DNA from: an uncultured Armatimonadota bacterium
Lineage (GTDB): Bacteria; Armatimonadota; Fimbriimonadia; Fimbriimonadales; Fimbriimonadaceae
Direction: 5' to 3'
NCBI GenBank assembly: GCA_903899015.1
Contig: CAIUHP010000078.1
Span: 62,001 to 126,000 of the forward strand
Length of the DNA: 64,000 bases
The notes beneath the pieces are model-generated. The model did no database searches. It saw only the letters and a list, made by a program, of their open reading frames with translations, and was not told where the DNA came from. Position 1 is the stretch's first letter. Every line of letters starts with the position of its first letter. Below are positions 16,372-25,965 of the stretch, piece by piece. The position numbers and the translations under genes are program-made.

Positions 16372-17985
16372 TTACTTGCCTCCTTTCTTCTTCTTGACTG
16401 GTGGTGGAGCGACATTTTTCTTAGGAGTTGGGATGGTGAATGGCACTAGCTTCTTCTCGTAAAGGTCTTCGGTGTATTGGTAGCTGATTTCAACTGCGTA
16501 TGCACCTGGTTTAAGGCCGAGGGGGAGCATGAGTCGGTTGTGAAGTGTGGAGCCCGGGAGGATGCCACCATCACCTAAGGGAGGAACTTCCAAAGTAGCC
16601 ACTCCGGCTAATCCACCTTCCATAACGACGGCAGAAGGGTGGGGCTGAAGGGCGATGTTGCCAAGGTTGCTTACTTCGTAATCGACACTAATCGGAACTC
16701 CGCTCACGTATCCAATTTCCTTAGCGACGATGGAAAGCTTGGGTTGAAATCGAACCTTCACCGTCTCGGGAACTCGAGCATTGCCGTAAACCTCTTCTGA
16801 CATCGAATCGCCAGTGGCGGTTCTTGCTGAGATTGCAAACCAATTATCACCCGAAGCTCCGTCATCAAGGGAAACGGTCACTCGCACGGTTGTGGTTCGC
16901 TTGGGAGCGATGGTAATTGTATCAGGCGTTAAAGTGATGCCGATGGGAGGAACCGGGCCGTCATCCAAAATCTGGAGTGCTCCGTTTGGCTGCTGAGTGA
17001 GCTTATGGGCAGTCAATCCAATGGTCAGCGGATTATCGCTTACGTTCGTAAATTTAATGGCGACCATCCGCTTGGAGTTCGGAGGAAGACTCACTTGCAA
17101 ACGACCGGGGTCCACTACAAACGGAGGCAATGAAAGCAGGGCTTTCTCGGTAAGGGGTTCGCTCTTGTTATCTCGGACGATGAAGTCGGCAACAATCGGT
17201 CGAAAAGTTCGTGTTCCCGCCTGGCAGATGGCTTGAACGCGGTACCGTCCGTCGGCCAAGACCGGAATCGACAGGTGAAGTTTGCGATTCGTCTCTGGAT
17301 AAAGGTTACGGTCGGAGTCGTATCGGGAAGCGACCAACTTACCGGTAGTCAGATTCCGAACCTGTACGTTGGCGCCAACGACCAAAAAGGCGTTGCTGGA
17401 GTTCAAGAACGGGACTTCGACAAAGTTCTCTTTCGTTGAAGCCGTTAACTCCGGTGAACCGAACTTGAGGTCCGCTTTTGGCTGGGTTCCGACGTACAGA
17501 ATGATCGGAATTTGATATTGTGTTCGAATGACACTGTTGTCACCGCTGATCGTGGGCACGATAGTTCCAAGACAGTAATAAGCTCCTGGTTCCGTCCCTT
17601 TGGGGATCGTGCATTTCAGGGGAAATACTTTCTGAGCTCTTGGCGAGACCGAGCCGGTAAATTTTGTTTCGGCAAACCAAGTAGAGCAGTCGTATTTGGT
17701 GGCTTGACCCAGAATTGGCCCGTAAGTCCACTCTTTGTAGGTAACGGGATTAATTTCGAGTTGCACCGAAAGAATGCCTGGTTCGAGATTGGTTACTCCA
17801 ATAGGCAAGGTGATCGTCGCACCAGCTTTTGCAGGTTGACGAAACATAACGGGCACAACCGCCATGCCTCTAAGTCCTTGCACCTCTGACTGCGCGAATG
17901 CGCAAACGAATAGGGTTAGGAGTCCGAGGCTTATGGAGATTTTGCTAATGTTTCTAGTTCGTGATTCCTCAGTTGATCGTAACAC
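16372..17985 (-). CDS. Secreted tandem Ig-like (PapD-chaperone-like) protein
   Basis: This 537-residue protein has an N-terminal signal peptide ending AFAQS and three Ig-like modules: about 40-255, 280-400 and 405-520. The first two have the layout of periplasmic fimbrial chaperones (VVPVMFRQPAKAGATITLPI; SPRAQKVFPLKC followed by a P-x-G-T-x-x-G-x-Y strand). The C-terminus is very basic (PVKKKKGGK). It begins inside the end of the 200-residue gene (17-bp overlap) and the secretin starts immediately after its stop, so the three form one unit. A role in holding or delivering the small secreted protein to the secretin is inference. NEW3-like or other beta-sandwich repeats are the alternative. 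Confidence 0.7.
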   Translation of the reverse strand: MLRSTEESRTRNISKISISLGLLTLFVCAFAQSEVQGLRGMAVVPVMFRQPAKAGATITLPIGVTNLEPGILSVQLEINPVTYKEWTYGPILGQATKYDCSTWFAETKFTGSVSPRAQKVFPLKCTIPKGTEPGAYYCLGTIVPTISGDNSVIRTQYQIPIILYVGTQPKADLKFGSPELTASTKENFVEVPFLNSSNAFLVVGANVQVRNLTTGKLVASRYDSDRNLYPETNRKLHLSIPVLADGRYRVQAICQAGTRTFRPIVADFIVRDNKSEPLTEKALLSLPPFVVDPGRLQVSLPPNSKRMVAIKFTNVSDNPLTIGLTAHKLTQQPNGALQILDDGPVPPIGITLTPDTITIAPKRTTTVRVTVSLDDGASGDNWFAISARTATGDSMSEEVYGNARVPETVKVRFQPKLSIVAKEIGYVSGVPISVDYEVSNLGNIALQPHPSAVVMEGGLAGVATLEVPPLGDGGILPGSTLHNRLMLPLGLKPGAYAVEISYQYTEDLYEKKLVPFTIPTPKKNVAPPPVKKKKGGK

Positions 17986-18571
17986 CGATGTTTCCTGTCC
18001 CTACAAGTTTGTAGGCACCCATCGCTTTCTCGGTTAGGTTTAGCGTACGCGTAAAAACTAACACAAGGTTGCCGTCCGTGGGTATTTGAGTCTCGACCAA
18101 AGTCAAAGATTGACCGCTAAAGCCTGAATCCGTTCCACTAACGGGCCCACTTACCAAACTTCCAATGTGCGAAGGGGTGCCCTGGTAAAGCGCCATCGAA
18201 TAGGTGATGCTTCCCATAACTGATCCAGACGAATTACCGACCATTAAAGGCTTAAAAGAATTGGCAGTAAACGTAATAGGCCGGTTTGTGTTTACTGCAA
18301 TAGCGTTTGATTCCACCTGGCTGGTGGCTGATCCAATACCAGTGACGTTGAAAACGCCACCAAAATTGCCGCTCACGCTGACATGCGTCACGTATGATTG
18401 GCTCGGTTTCTTGTTGCGGCTTTGAGCGTCCGCACCCAAAGTGTTGATGTGGTTGGCTCGATTCCAAGCCTGAATTTGCGCTGGATCATACAAAAAGGCA
18501 CGTTGCGCAAAAGGGCGTTGAGCCCCACGCGATGTGGCCGTCAGTATGGCGAGAGCAGCAAAATGCAGCAT
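17969..18571 (-). CDS. Small secreted beta-rich protein (possible structural subunit)
   Basis: This 200-residue protein starts MLHFAALAILTATSRGAQ, a short signal peptide. The mature part is rich in Gly, Ser, Thr, Asn and Val with alternating beta patterns and has no cysteine or catalytic motif, as in adhesin or pilus subunits. It is the first gene of the operon with the Ig/chaperone-like protein and secretin, and overlaps the next gene by 17 bases. I do not recognise a Pfam family. That it is the exported substrate of the other two is inference from gene order. Confidence 0.7.
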   Translation of the reverse strand: MLHFAALAILTATSRGAQRPFAQRAFLYDPAQIQAWNRANHINTLGADAQSRNKKPSQSYVTHVSVSGNFGGVFNVTGIGSATSQVESNAIAVNTNRPITFTANSFKPLMVGNSSGSVMGSITYSMALYQGTPSHIGSLVSGPVSGTDSGFSGQSLTLVETQIPTDGNLVLVFTRTLNLTEKAMGAYKLVGTGNIGVTIN

Positions 18572-18714
18572 CTTGAAATCAACCCAAACGTTCTACAGTC
18601 CCTGAAGCCTAATTGTATGTCATTTTAGCGGTTAAATGCGTCACATCTTTCCATGACGCAAAATGGGCACAGACTTTGAGGGCGATTTTTGGTCAATCGG
18701 CGCTAAGATATTCC

Positions 18715-20895
18715 ATGCCGTTTCAAATGCGTTCATGCGCAGTTTTGACCGCCCTCCTTACCGCTTCAAGTGCAATTTTCGCTGAGATGTCACCTCCTAA
18801 CACAGCAGCCAAAGCAGTCATTGGCACCACTCAGCCAACACTTGAGATTTCCTATAACGGGCACAAGATTTTCACGGGTCATTTCAGCGTCCAGAGTAGT
18901 CACGCCCGATGGCAAGACGTTTCCATGCGTTCCACCACCGATAAAGGCAGGAACAGCGAAGTCACTCAAAAGATCACTTTCTATGCCCCTTCCGGCACCG
19001 AAATCAAGCTCACCGGTTCGGTTTTAGGTTCGGGAGAGGCCTTCGCAGCGGAGACAGATTCCCCCGCTCAAGAACGATTTAGGTTGGTTCGCAACTCGGT
19101 TGGACTCGTTACGAACCTCCGAAACAATGCCATTTATGATCGGCACTCCGACTGGATGTTAGAGGGACTAGGAGATGGTGCAACCGAGATCCAGCCTACA
19201 AAAGGCTCGGCTTCTGAGACCCAATTTTACTGGTCTACGAGCGGTGCTGAACTCACACTGACATTCCGGCCGCTCTACTACCAAAAACATAAGAACATCG
19301 AATATTTCCAGCCATGGAACTATAAAGTCTGGAAAGGATCGGTAACCGGTTGGTGCTCATGGTGGGCCTACTTCACCGACATTCACGAACAAGATGTTCA
19401 ACGCATCAGTAAGATTTTTGGTGAGAAGCTTCGTGACTTTGGCTATCAGTACATTCAAATTGACGATGGATACCAATCGAGTAACGGCGGCCTTCCCAAA
19501 GACTGGTTAAATACCAACGATCACTTCCCTAGTGGCCTCAAACATCTGAGTGAAAGCATCTCTAAGGAAGGTCTCAAGCCTGCGCTTTGGACAAACGTTC
19601 ACTTCGGCGATGCTGGTTTCGTGGCTCAGCACCCTGACTGGTTTGTTCAAGATAGCGACGGTAAGAACCATAAAGGTCCGTGGATCGATTACGGCTTGGA
19701 TGCCTCGAATAAGAAAGCCGTTGACGCAGTGATTCGACCGACTTACCGCGCCCTCCACGAACAAGGTTGGGAATACATCAAAGTCGACGCGTTGCGTCAT
19801 TTGCTCTATGATGCGTCGTACCCAACCCGTGACACTTTTGCGAAGAAGGGTGTGCGGCTAGAAGATGCCTTTCGCACGTACTTGCAAACCATACGGCAAG
19901 AAGTCGGTTCTGGCACCTACATGCTTGCTTGTTGGGGAGTTCTGCCCGAGGCAGTAGGCATTGTAAATGGCTGCCGATTAGGCGGCGATGGGTTTGGACC
20001 TTCAACCCTTCAGCAGTACACCTCCTGGAACAATGTCGTTTGGCGTAATGACCCTGACCATTGCGACATTAAGCCTTTTGATCATCAAACCAATCAAATT
20101 ACTGACGGCGAAGAGAGGATTCGGCCCGTCTTGGTATCGATGGCTGGAGCACAACTCTTACTTAGCGACAAGCCGGAAGTGTATGAAAACGACGCGAACC
20201 TGGAAGGGGTCAAACGCGCCAGTCCGATTCTTTTTACAGTTCCTGGCCAGCTGTATGACTATGATTCCGTTAAAACGGACCACCTCAAGCAGGGACTTAG
20301 AAATCAAAAAGGCGGAGCGGATTCTGGTCCAATTGATGCAGACCAAAAGGGTGAAGTCTGTCCTTGGTGGATGCTGGACATCAACCAAGCCACTGGGAGT
20401 TGGTCCGTACTCACTCACATGAATTGGCACACCACTCCGATGCCTCAGAGCGAAGTCCAATTCCACGACTTGGGGCTCCCCAAAGAGAAATATTCTGTGT
20501 TCGAGTTTTGGTCAAAGAAGTATCTCGGCGACTTCGAAGACACTTTTACCGCTCGAGCACTTGATCCCAAGGACGTTGCGACTTATGCCATTCGCAAGAC
20601 ACTGGATCACCCACAGATTTTGTCGACCAGTCGACACATTAGTCAGGGCGCCGTCGACCTCAACGAAGTTGCCTGGCACTCACATGCGAAGACTTTGAGC
20701 GGAACGAGTAACGTGGTCAAGAACGATCCATACAGCCTGTTCGTGCGACTTCCAAAAGGGTTCGGGGTCAAGGGAGCCTCATTCGGCGGTCATCGTGCCG
20801 AAATTCGAACCGAAGAGCACATGGCAGAAATCAAAGTCGTCCCAGATAAGACTGGCACCCTATCCTGGCGAATCGAGTTTGTGCACACCTCTTGA
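18715..20895 (+). CDS. GH36-type alpha-galactosidase-like enzyme, exported
   Basis: From the ATG at 18715 the protein has 726 residues. The start was chosen because it opens a signal peptide (MRSCAVLTALLTASSAIFA) absent from the longer frame at 18613. A beta-rich N-domain is followed by a TIM barrel with the clan GH-D features: WCSWWAYF, YIQIDDGYQ, the probable nucleophile D358 in YIKVDAL and the probable acid/base D425 in GGDGFGP. It resembles GH36/GH27 alpha-galactosidases and related raffinose-synthase-like enzymes; the precise substrate is open. Its TGA overlaps the TTG start of the helicase gene. Confidence 0.85.
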   Translation: MPFQMRSCAVLTALLTASSAIFAEMSPPNTAAKAVIGTTQPTLEISYNGHKIFTGHFSVQSSHARWQDVSMRSTTDKGRNSEVTQKITFYAPSGTEIKLTGSVLGSGEAFAAETDSPAQERFRLVRNSVGLVTNLRNNAIYDRHSDWMLEGLGDGATEIQPTKGSASETQFYWSTSGAELTLTFRPLYYQKHKNIEYFQPWNYKVWKGSVTGWCSWWAYFTDIHEQDVQRISKIFGEKLRDFGYQYIQIDDGYQSSNGGLPKDWLNTNDHFPSGLKHLSESISKEGLKPALWTNVHFGDAGFVAQHPDWFVQDSDGKNHKGPWIDYGLDASNKKAVDAVIRPTYRALHEQGWEYIKVDALRHLLYDASYPTRDTFAKKGVRLEDAFRTYLQTIRQEVGSGTYMLACWGVLPEAVGIVNGCRLGGDGFGPSTLQQYTSWNNVVWRNDPDHCDIKPFDHQTNQITDGEERIRPVLVSMAGAQLLLSDKPEVYENDANLEGVKRASPILFTVPGQLYDYDSVKTDHLKQGLRNQKGGADSGPIDADQKGEVCPWWMLDINQATGSWSVLTHMNWHTTPMPQSEVQFHDLGLPKEKYSVFEFWSKKYLGDFEDTFTARALDPKDVATYAIRKTLDHPQILSTSRHISQGAVDLNEVAWHSHAKTLSGTSNVVKNDPYSLFVRLPKGFGVKGASFGGHRAEIRTEEHMAEIKVVPDKTGTLSWRIEFVHTS

Positions 20896-22754
20896 TTACT
20901 CACCTGTTTGAGGACGACGATGCAGTCGTGGCAGGTACGGCGGCACCCATTATCCTGCGTGACTACCAGGAGCGGGCCAAATCTGCGGTGCTTGGTGCGA
21001 AGGATCGGGGACTCCACCGAGTCATGGTGGTCATGCCGACTGGTACGGGCAAAACAACGCTCTTCTCTTCCCTCGTGGACGAGTTCGACCGCAGCTACGG
21101 TGAGACTTCGCTGGTTGTTGCTCACCGGATGGAGTTGCTTCACCAGGCGTCCAACCGAATCGCTCAGCAAGTTCCTAGGCTTCAAGTTGGAATTGAAGGT
21201 GGCGATCATACCGCTCCGTTCGAGTGTCGCGCAGTCGTCGCGGGCGTTCAGACCATTGGGCGACCCGACAGTAAACGACTGAATTGGTTTCATCCTGGCC
21301 TGCTTATCATGGATGAAGGGCATCATGCGCCGGCCGACACTTGGCAAAACGTAATGCGTCGGTTCGGGAGCTATGAAGGGGTCTGCTTTACCCTTGCGGT
21401 AACGGCTACCGACCACCGGATGGACAACAAGCCTCTCCATGGAACTGAAGAATCCATATTTGAGGACGTCGTTTTTCGGTACCCGCTGAGTCAGGCAGTG
21501 AGCGATGGCTGGCTGGTGGACCTTAAAGGGTACCGAGTTGCGACGGGAGTCGACCTATCGGGAGTAAGGACGACCGCCGGAGATTACAACGTTGGTCAGC
21601 TTGCTCGAGCCGTCAACACAGAAGCGAGAAACCATACTGCCTTCAAGCACTGGGACGAGGTCGCAAGTGATCGACGCACCATTGTTTTTTGTGTGGATGT
21701 TCAACACGCTAAGGACGTTGCCCAACTGTTTCGCGATAACGGCATCACCTCTGAGAGCGTTGATGGAACGATGCAGTCGGAAAAACGCGAGGCAGTTATG
21801 CGTCGATTCGCCTCCGGCAAAACTCAAGTTCTGACAAACGTTGACGTGGCGACGGAAGGTTTTGACATCCCCGATGTCAGCTGTGTTTTAATGCTCCGTC
21901 CAACCCAATCTTGGGGTCTTTACACTCAGATGGCGGGTCGTGGAGTACGACTTCTCCCAGGGACAGCCGACGGACTTGCGACTCCAAAAGAAAGGCGTCA
22001 TGCCATTCGATCAAGTGCAAAGCCAGATTGCTTTGTCATTGACGTCGTGGATGTCTCGTCGAAGTTCGGGCTGAACGGTCCCCCTGATGATGACGACATT
22101 AAAGAGGACAAACGGCCGGTTCCAGCAAGTGTTGCCGGACTCGTTGGATTGCCTGCCGATTTTGATTTACAAGGTCACAGCCTTTTTGAGGCCGCCAAAT
22201 GGGCCGACGAGCTGGTACCCGCCAAGCGAGCCCAACTCTTTCGTCGTCCCATGTCTTTCGAGAATCTTTCGACGGTTCTCTCGGAAGTAGATCTCATCAA
22301 GGAGCTTTCCATTCCTGAGGAGATCCTTGGCATCAGCCGGTTGGCCTGGATGAAGACCGGGGAATTTGAGTACATGTTGCCGTGCGGTTCTTCATCCTTC
22401 GAGAAAGAGCGGATTGCAAAGATTGAAATGGACCTCTTGGGAAGACTCTTCCTGACTCTTTCCTCGAATCAGATGAAATACCCGTCGATGCCGTTGGGTG
22501 ACGACCTTGCACGGGCGTTTGATGAGGCGGATCGAATGATTCGACTCACCTTCCCAGACTGTGGTCCGATCGTTCAGGCCAATGCAAGTTGGCGAGACAA
22601 ACCACCATCCGAAAAGCAGCTTGATTTGCTAAGAAAGATGATGGTTGAAGAAGAGACGATTGTTTTGCTAGAAACAATGGGACAAGCAAGGGCCCTCATT
22701 GAACAAAGAAAGCTTGGTTTGGGACGCAAGCAACGCAAGGCGAAAGGAATTTAG
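20892..22754 (+). CDS. Superfamily 2 DEAD/DEAH-type helicase
   Basis: This 620-residue SF2 helicase has all core motifs: Q-like LRDYQERA, Walker A MPTGTGKTT (K54), the DEGH box in LLIMDEGHHAP, motif III TAT, and motif VI QMAGRGVRL. It is close to the RecQ/UvrB-type restriction and phage helicase group. After the core (about residue 400) comes a C-terminal region ending with a PPSEKQLDLLRKM element seen in several such helicases, then a basic tail. The start is TTG at 20892, overlapping the TGA of the preceding glycosidase gene, which suggests coupling or a misassigned start. No nuclease or methylase partner is adjacent. Confidence 0.85.
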   Translation: MITHLFEDDDAVVAGTAAPIILRDYQERAKSAVLGAKDRGLHRVMVVMPTGTGKTTLFSSLVDEFDRSYGETSLVVAHRMELLHQASNRIAQQVPRLQVGIEGGDHTAPFECRAVVAGVQTIGRPDSKRLNWFHPGLLIMDEGHHAPADTWQNVMRRFGSYEGVCFTLAVTATDHRMDNKPLHGTEESIFEDVVFRYPLSQAVSDGWLVDLKGYRVATGVDLSGVRTTAGDYNVGQLARAVNTEARNHTAFKHWDEVASDRRTIVFCVDVQHAKDVAQLFRDNGITSESVDGTMQSEKREAVMRRFASGKTQVLTNVDVATEGFDIPDVSCVLMLRPTQSWGLYTQMAGRGVRLLPGTADGLATPKERRHAIRSSAKPDCFVIDVVDVSSKFGLNGPPDDDDIKEDKRPVPASVAGLVGLPADFDLQGHSLFEAAKWADELVPAKRAQLFRRPMSFENLSTVLSEVDLIKELSIPEEILGISRLAWMKTGEFEYMLPCGSSSFEKERIAKIEMDLLGRLFLTLSSNQMKYPSMPLGDDLARAFDEADRMIRLTFPDCGPIVQANASWRDKPPSEKQLDLLRKMMVEEETIVLLETMGQARALIEQRKLGLGRKQRKAKGI

Positions 22755-24304
22755 GGGCTGACCGGCCGAATACGCTTGGTCACATCGATAAATTTGAATG
22801 GCGTGAGCCAGCTTGAATAGAAACTTTCATCTGGAAGCTTCGTGAAATGGTCGTCAAATAGACCGTTGAAGAGCATCCTGAACGAGTTGACGGGTGTGAT
22901 TCCGGGATACAAGTTGGCCCTGACGCTCTTAGGAACGAAATAGGCATTCAAGTTAGGAAAACACTCGTTGAGATCGGATTTATCAACCGATGTCTGGCTC
23001 ATTCTCAGCTTTGAACCATGATCTCCCTGGAGAATGATCACGGGAGGTTTCGTACTCGATTTGAGAATCTGATCGACAACCTGTAAGATCCGTTTGCTGA
23101 GATAGGTTGCTTGACCGGTGTATCCGTCTCGATATTCCTTTACGGTCCCACCGTAATCAAAGAAGTCACTCGCATCCACATAGGCAAACATATGGCCGGT
23201 GGGAGCGACAGATTTCCCATTCTCGTCGAAGACAAATGGTGGGTGTGGGGCAAGAATATGAGCGAAGATGAACCGAGGTTGACTCGTGCTAACGGATTCT
23301 TGCAAGTGCGTTAGAGCGCCATTGAGATACTGGCGCCTCGAATCGTATTGACTTTCGGTCGCGACATCGTTGGAAGGTGAAACCGGAATCTCGTTTAGGA
23401 GAACCCCGGAGAAGTAGGACAGCCCATCGGCGGAATGAAACCAAAGGTCGGCGGAATAGGGTCGAACCGAGGGAAATCCGGTGGTAACAGCCTCGTATCG
23501 GTATCCGATCTTCTTCAAATACTTCGAAACTTGATTCTCGTCGATCAACCCATCTAACACGGTTCGGTCTGTCCAAGAGGGGCTCATATCCGGCAACACC
23601 TTCGGCAGATATCCCAGATTGAGCGAAGACGAAAGTGAGAGTTCGGTTTGGCAGTAATTCGATTTGGAATCCGTCGCTACGAAAAAGCCACGAGATTCAA
23701 GTCCTTTGATAAACCAGTCGTTTGAAAATCCAATGACACGCTTGAGGGAGTCCGATCTGCCGTAGCCGTCAAGGATGATGTAGTAAATGTCGGGACGATC
23801 ATCGACTTTTAGTTTCGTTTCTTGCCCAGACATGGCGCCGATCGAAGTGCCGTGCCAGGCGCTGAACCATGAAATGAGGATAGATAAGAACGGAAATCCG
23901 GCAAGGACGATACCTCCCACATTCATCGCGGATGTGAACCCATCGATTCTTTTCCACTTCCAGCATGCGAGGATGACCGCGACGATAAAGACGGCTAACC
24001 AAAATGGGAGGAAGTCTCCTCGAAACGGAATCAACTTCGAGAGCAGTTTCTGCTTGTGGACCAGATCCCACGCATGGCCAAAAGCAAAGAACAAGACAAC
24101 TGAAACCGAGGCCCCCATTGCTCCGCGTTGACTGCTTCTCAAGATCAGCCCAAGGATCAGCCAAACGAAACACGTTCCACCTAAAATGAGGAGTAGTGGC
24201 CAGACCACATCTCTTGTTGGCACTAACGCGGTGTTTAACGAATAAAGCGACAGAACAGGAAATAACCCAAACAAGATCGGATGGATCGGATTTTTTCTCA
24301 ACAT
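22751..24304 (-). CDS. Membrane-anchored sulfatase/alkaline-phosphatase-fold protein
   Basis: This 517-residue protein has about five N-terminal membrane helices (residues 8-150) and a periplasmic domain of the alkaline phosphatase superfamily. The domain opens with DIYYIILDGYGRSDSL, the first metal site with an Asp in place of Glu/Asn, and later has HILAPHPPFVF and ILQGDHGSKL with the usual Asp-His metal pair. LTA synthase and phosphoethanolamine transferases share this plan, but the YGRSD signature marks a different subgroup. It is last in an operon with a small YIDAGSGSYLLQ membrane protein and a NoeA-like methyltransferase. It probably modifies a surface glycan or lipid; the substrate is unknown. 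Confidence 0.85.
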   Translation of the reverse strand: MLRKNPIHPILFGLFPVLSLYSLNTALVPTRDVVWPLLLILGGTCFVWLILGLILRSSQRGAMGASVSVVLFFAFGHAWDLVHKQKLLSKLIPFRGDFLPFWLAVFIVAVILACWKWKRIDGFTSAMNVGGIVLAGFPFLSILISWFSAWHGTSIGAMSGQETKLKVDDRPDIYYIILDGYGRSDSLKRVIGFSNDWFIKGLESRGFFVATDSKSNYCQTELSLSSSLNLGYLPKVLPDMSPSWTDRTVLDGLIDENQVSKYLKKIGYRYEAVTTGFPSVRPYSADLWFHSADGLSYFSGVLLNEIPVSPSNDVATESQYDSRRQYLNGALTHLQESVSTSQPRFIFAHILAPHPPFVFDENGKSVAPTGHMFAYVDASDFFDYGGTVKEYRDGYTGQATYLSKRILQVVDQILKSSTKPPVIILQGDHGSKLRMSQTSVDKSDLNECFPNLNAYFVPKSVRANLYPGITPVNSFRMLFNGLFDDHFTKLPDESFYSSWLTPFKFIDVTKRIRPVSP

Positions 24305-24310
24305 CGGGCT

Positions 24311-25696
24311 TTAATGGGATCGATTTTTCAGAAGGTAAAGCGTGCGCTGAGTCCCTGAAATATCCACTTTTCGGATTATTTCGAACGCGTTATGAAACGC
24401 CAATTCGAAAGCGTCCCGATGATAGTGAGGGAAGACATCTTCTTTAGCCGCAAGCAACTTCTGGGTTTGCGAATCTTCTTTCGGTACAAATTCGATAATC
24501 AGCCATTTCCCGATTCGGGATAAGAACTGAGAGATATCCGATAGGGGAACGTTGTTTCCGATCGCTAAGTGGTGGATGAGGGCGAGCGCCATAACCACAT
24601 CAACCGGCCCTCGCTGAATTAAAGACTCGCGCTCCTGGTTGGCCCATCCGATAGCGGGGCTAGGATTCGTTAGGTCTTGAATTAAGGGCAACATTTTCGT
24701 ATCGCCCTTTCTCATCAAGTAATTCTTTTCAACGGCAGCCGGATCGATATCCCACGCCACCGTTTGAATCCCACGCTTTGATGCCAGAGCGCTGAATTCA
24801 CCGTTGTTAGCCCCCAAATCCCAGACCATTTCTGGAAGTGGCGTCACCAAATCGAGAAAATCTTGAACCAAGCGATGTTTCTCGCCCATCGAGGACTCGG
24901 AATAGTTGGTCTCGTTGTAATAGTTCGCCCACTCGGTCCCTTCTGGTTTCCAAGAGAGCTTTTCAATGAGTCCGTTCAGACTATCCACGAGTCCGAGTAG
25001 CGCGTTCTTTCCAAACGCTCCTTGCGGGGTGGCTCTTCGCTCTTCGTGTGCGGCTTTTGCTTGGAGTTTGGCGTGCAGGTGTAAGTGCATACCTACGCCT
25101 GCATTGAAACGCGTCATTGGCTTACAAATGGTGCTTGCCATATCGAGGGGAATGCCGTCGATAAAACTCGCCATTAGCCGAGAGAGACGCACGTCAACGT
25201 GACTCATCAGCACGAGCGGAGCAAGGAAGTGCTGGCAGAACTGACGATACGCGACCCACGGCTTCCCGGGTGTATATGGCTCAAAGGAGAGCGTATCGAT
25301 GAGCACAGGGTTGCCGTTATGGAACTGAATGTTGTAGGCGCTCGCATCTTTGAGCACCATATCCTTTTCGATGGCACGTCGCTGAATCTGGAGCGTTGCC
25401 AACGCGGCGGCACGGTATTGGCTGAACGACCATTCGTACGGATAGGAGATCAAAGCAACTTTTTCAGGCTTAATGACAGCAGCCGCTTCCGTACTATGGG
25501 CCAAGGTAAGATCGACTTCCTCGAACGGAACGACGAGATTCGCCCTTATCAGATCATCTAACAAACCGGATGACTTCAGGCTTGTGAAGGTCGGGAAATA
25601 GCTTGGATTGATTTGCCTAAGAAGGCAACCATCTTTCTGATAGATAAATCCGCTCGGGTCGCGAAACGACGACCCAAGCCGTTGATTATCAGACAT
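24311..25696 (-). CDS. NoeA-like SAM-dependent methyltransferase
   Basis: From the ATG at 25696 (MSDNQRLGSSFRDPSGFIYQ) this protein has 461 residues; the longer frame to 25741 lacks family similarity. The N-terminal half (about 1-270) matches the uncharacterized domain of NoeA-type proteins (DASAYNIQFHNGNPVLIDTLSFEPY). The C-terminal half is a class I SAM methyltransferase with motif I VWDLGANNGEFSALA and DVVMALALIHHL. NoeA was named in rhizobial host-specific nodulation, with no proven chemistry. It sits 1 base after the small membrane protein gene and 6 before the sulfatase-like gene, so the three are one transcript. Confidence 0.88.
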   Translation of the reverse strand: MSDNQRLGSSFRDPSGFIYQKDGCLLRQINPSYFPTFTSLKSSGLLDDLIRANLVVPFEEVDLTLAHSTEAAAVIKPEKVALISYPYEWSFSQYRAAALATLQIQRRAIEKDMVLKDASAYNIQFHNGNPVLIDTLSFEPYTPGKPWVAYRQFCQHFLAPLVLMSHVDVRLSRLMASFIDGIPLDMASTICKPMTRFNAGVGMHLHLHAKLQAKAAHEERRATPQGAFGKNALLGLVDSLNGLIEKLSWKPEGTEWANYYNETNYSESSMGEKHRLVQDFLDLVTPLPEMVWDLGANNGEFSALASKRGIQTVAWDIDPAAVEKNYLMRKGDTKMLPLIQDLTNPSPAIGWANQERESLIQRGPVDVVMALALIHHLAIGNNVPLSDISQFLSRIGKWLIIEFVPKEDSQTQKLLAAKEDVFPHYHRDAFELAFHNAFEIIRKVDISGTQRTLYLLKNRSH

Positions 25697-25697
25697 T

Positions 25698-25925
25698 CTA
25701 AGCGCTGTCTTTGCCCTTGCCTGAATGCAACTTACGAGCAACCATCAGTTTCAAATTACCAAATGCTGACTTGGCTGCGAAGGCTCCGCCGAGGATGCCT
25801 GCGAACAAGATCTGAAGGAGATAGCTTCCGGACCCTGCATCGATATAACCATGAGCAGGCTGGCAAATAGTAAAAATACAAGCGGTTGCAGCCACTAGGT
25901 TTAGAACACGATTCATTTGTTTCAT
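25698..25925 (-). CDS. Small membrane protein with YIDAGSGSYLLQ motif
   Basis: This 75-residue protein has a signal-like hydrophobic N-terminus (about 7-25), then YIDAGSGSYLLQILFAGILG leading into a second membrane helix (about 33-52) and a basic C-terminal tail. This YID(A/P)G(S/T)GS motif marks a family of tiny membrane proteins that I recall next to NoeA-like methyltransferase and sulfatase-fold genes. It is the first gene of that trio here. Two start codons (25925 and 25916) are possible. The function is unknown; a membrane anchor or partner of the trio is a guess. Confidence 0.8.
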   Translation of the reverse strand: MKQMNRVLNLVAATACIFTICQPAHGYIDAGSGSYLLQILFAGILGGAFAAKSAFGNLKLMVARKLHSGKGKDSA

Positions 25926-25965
25926 AGTTATCTTAATTGACGGGATTTCTCTTAGAGTGTTTAGT

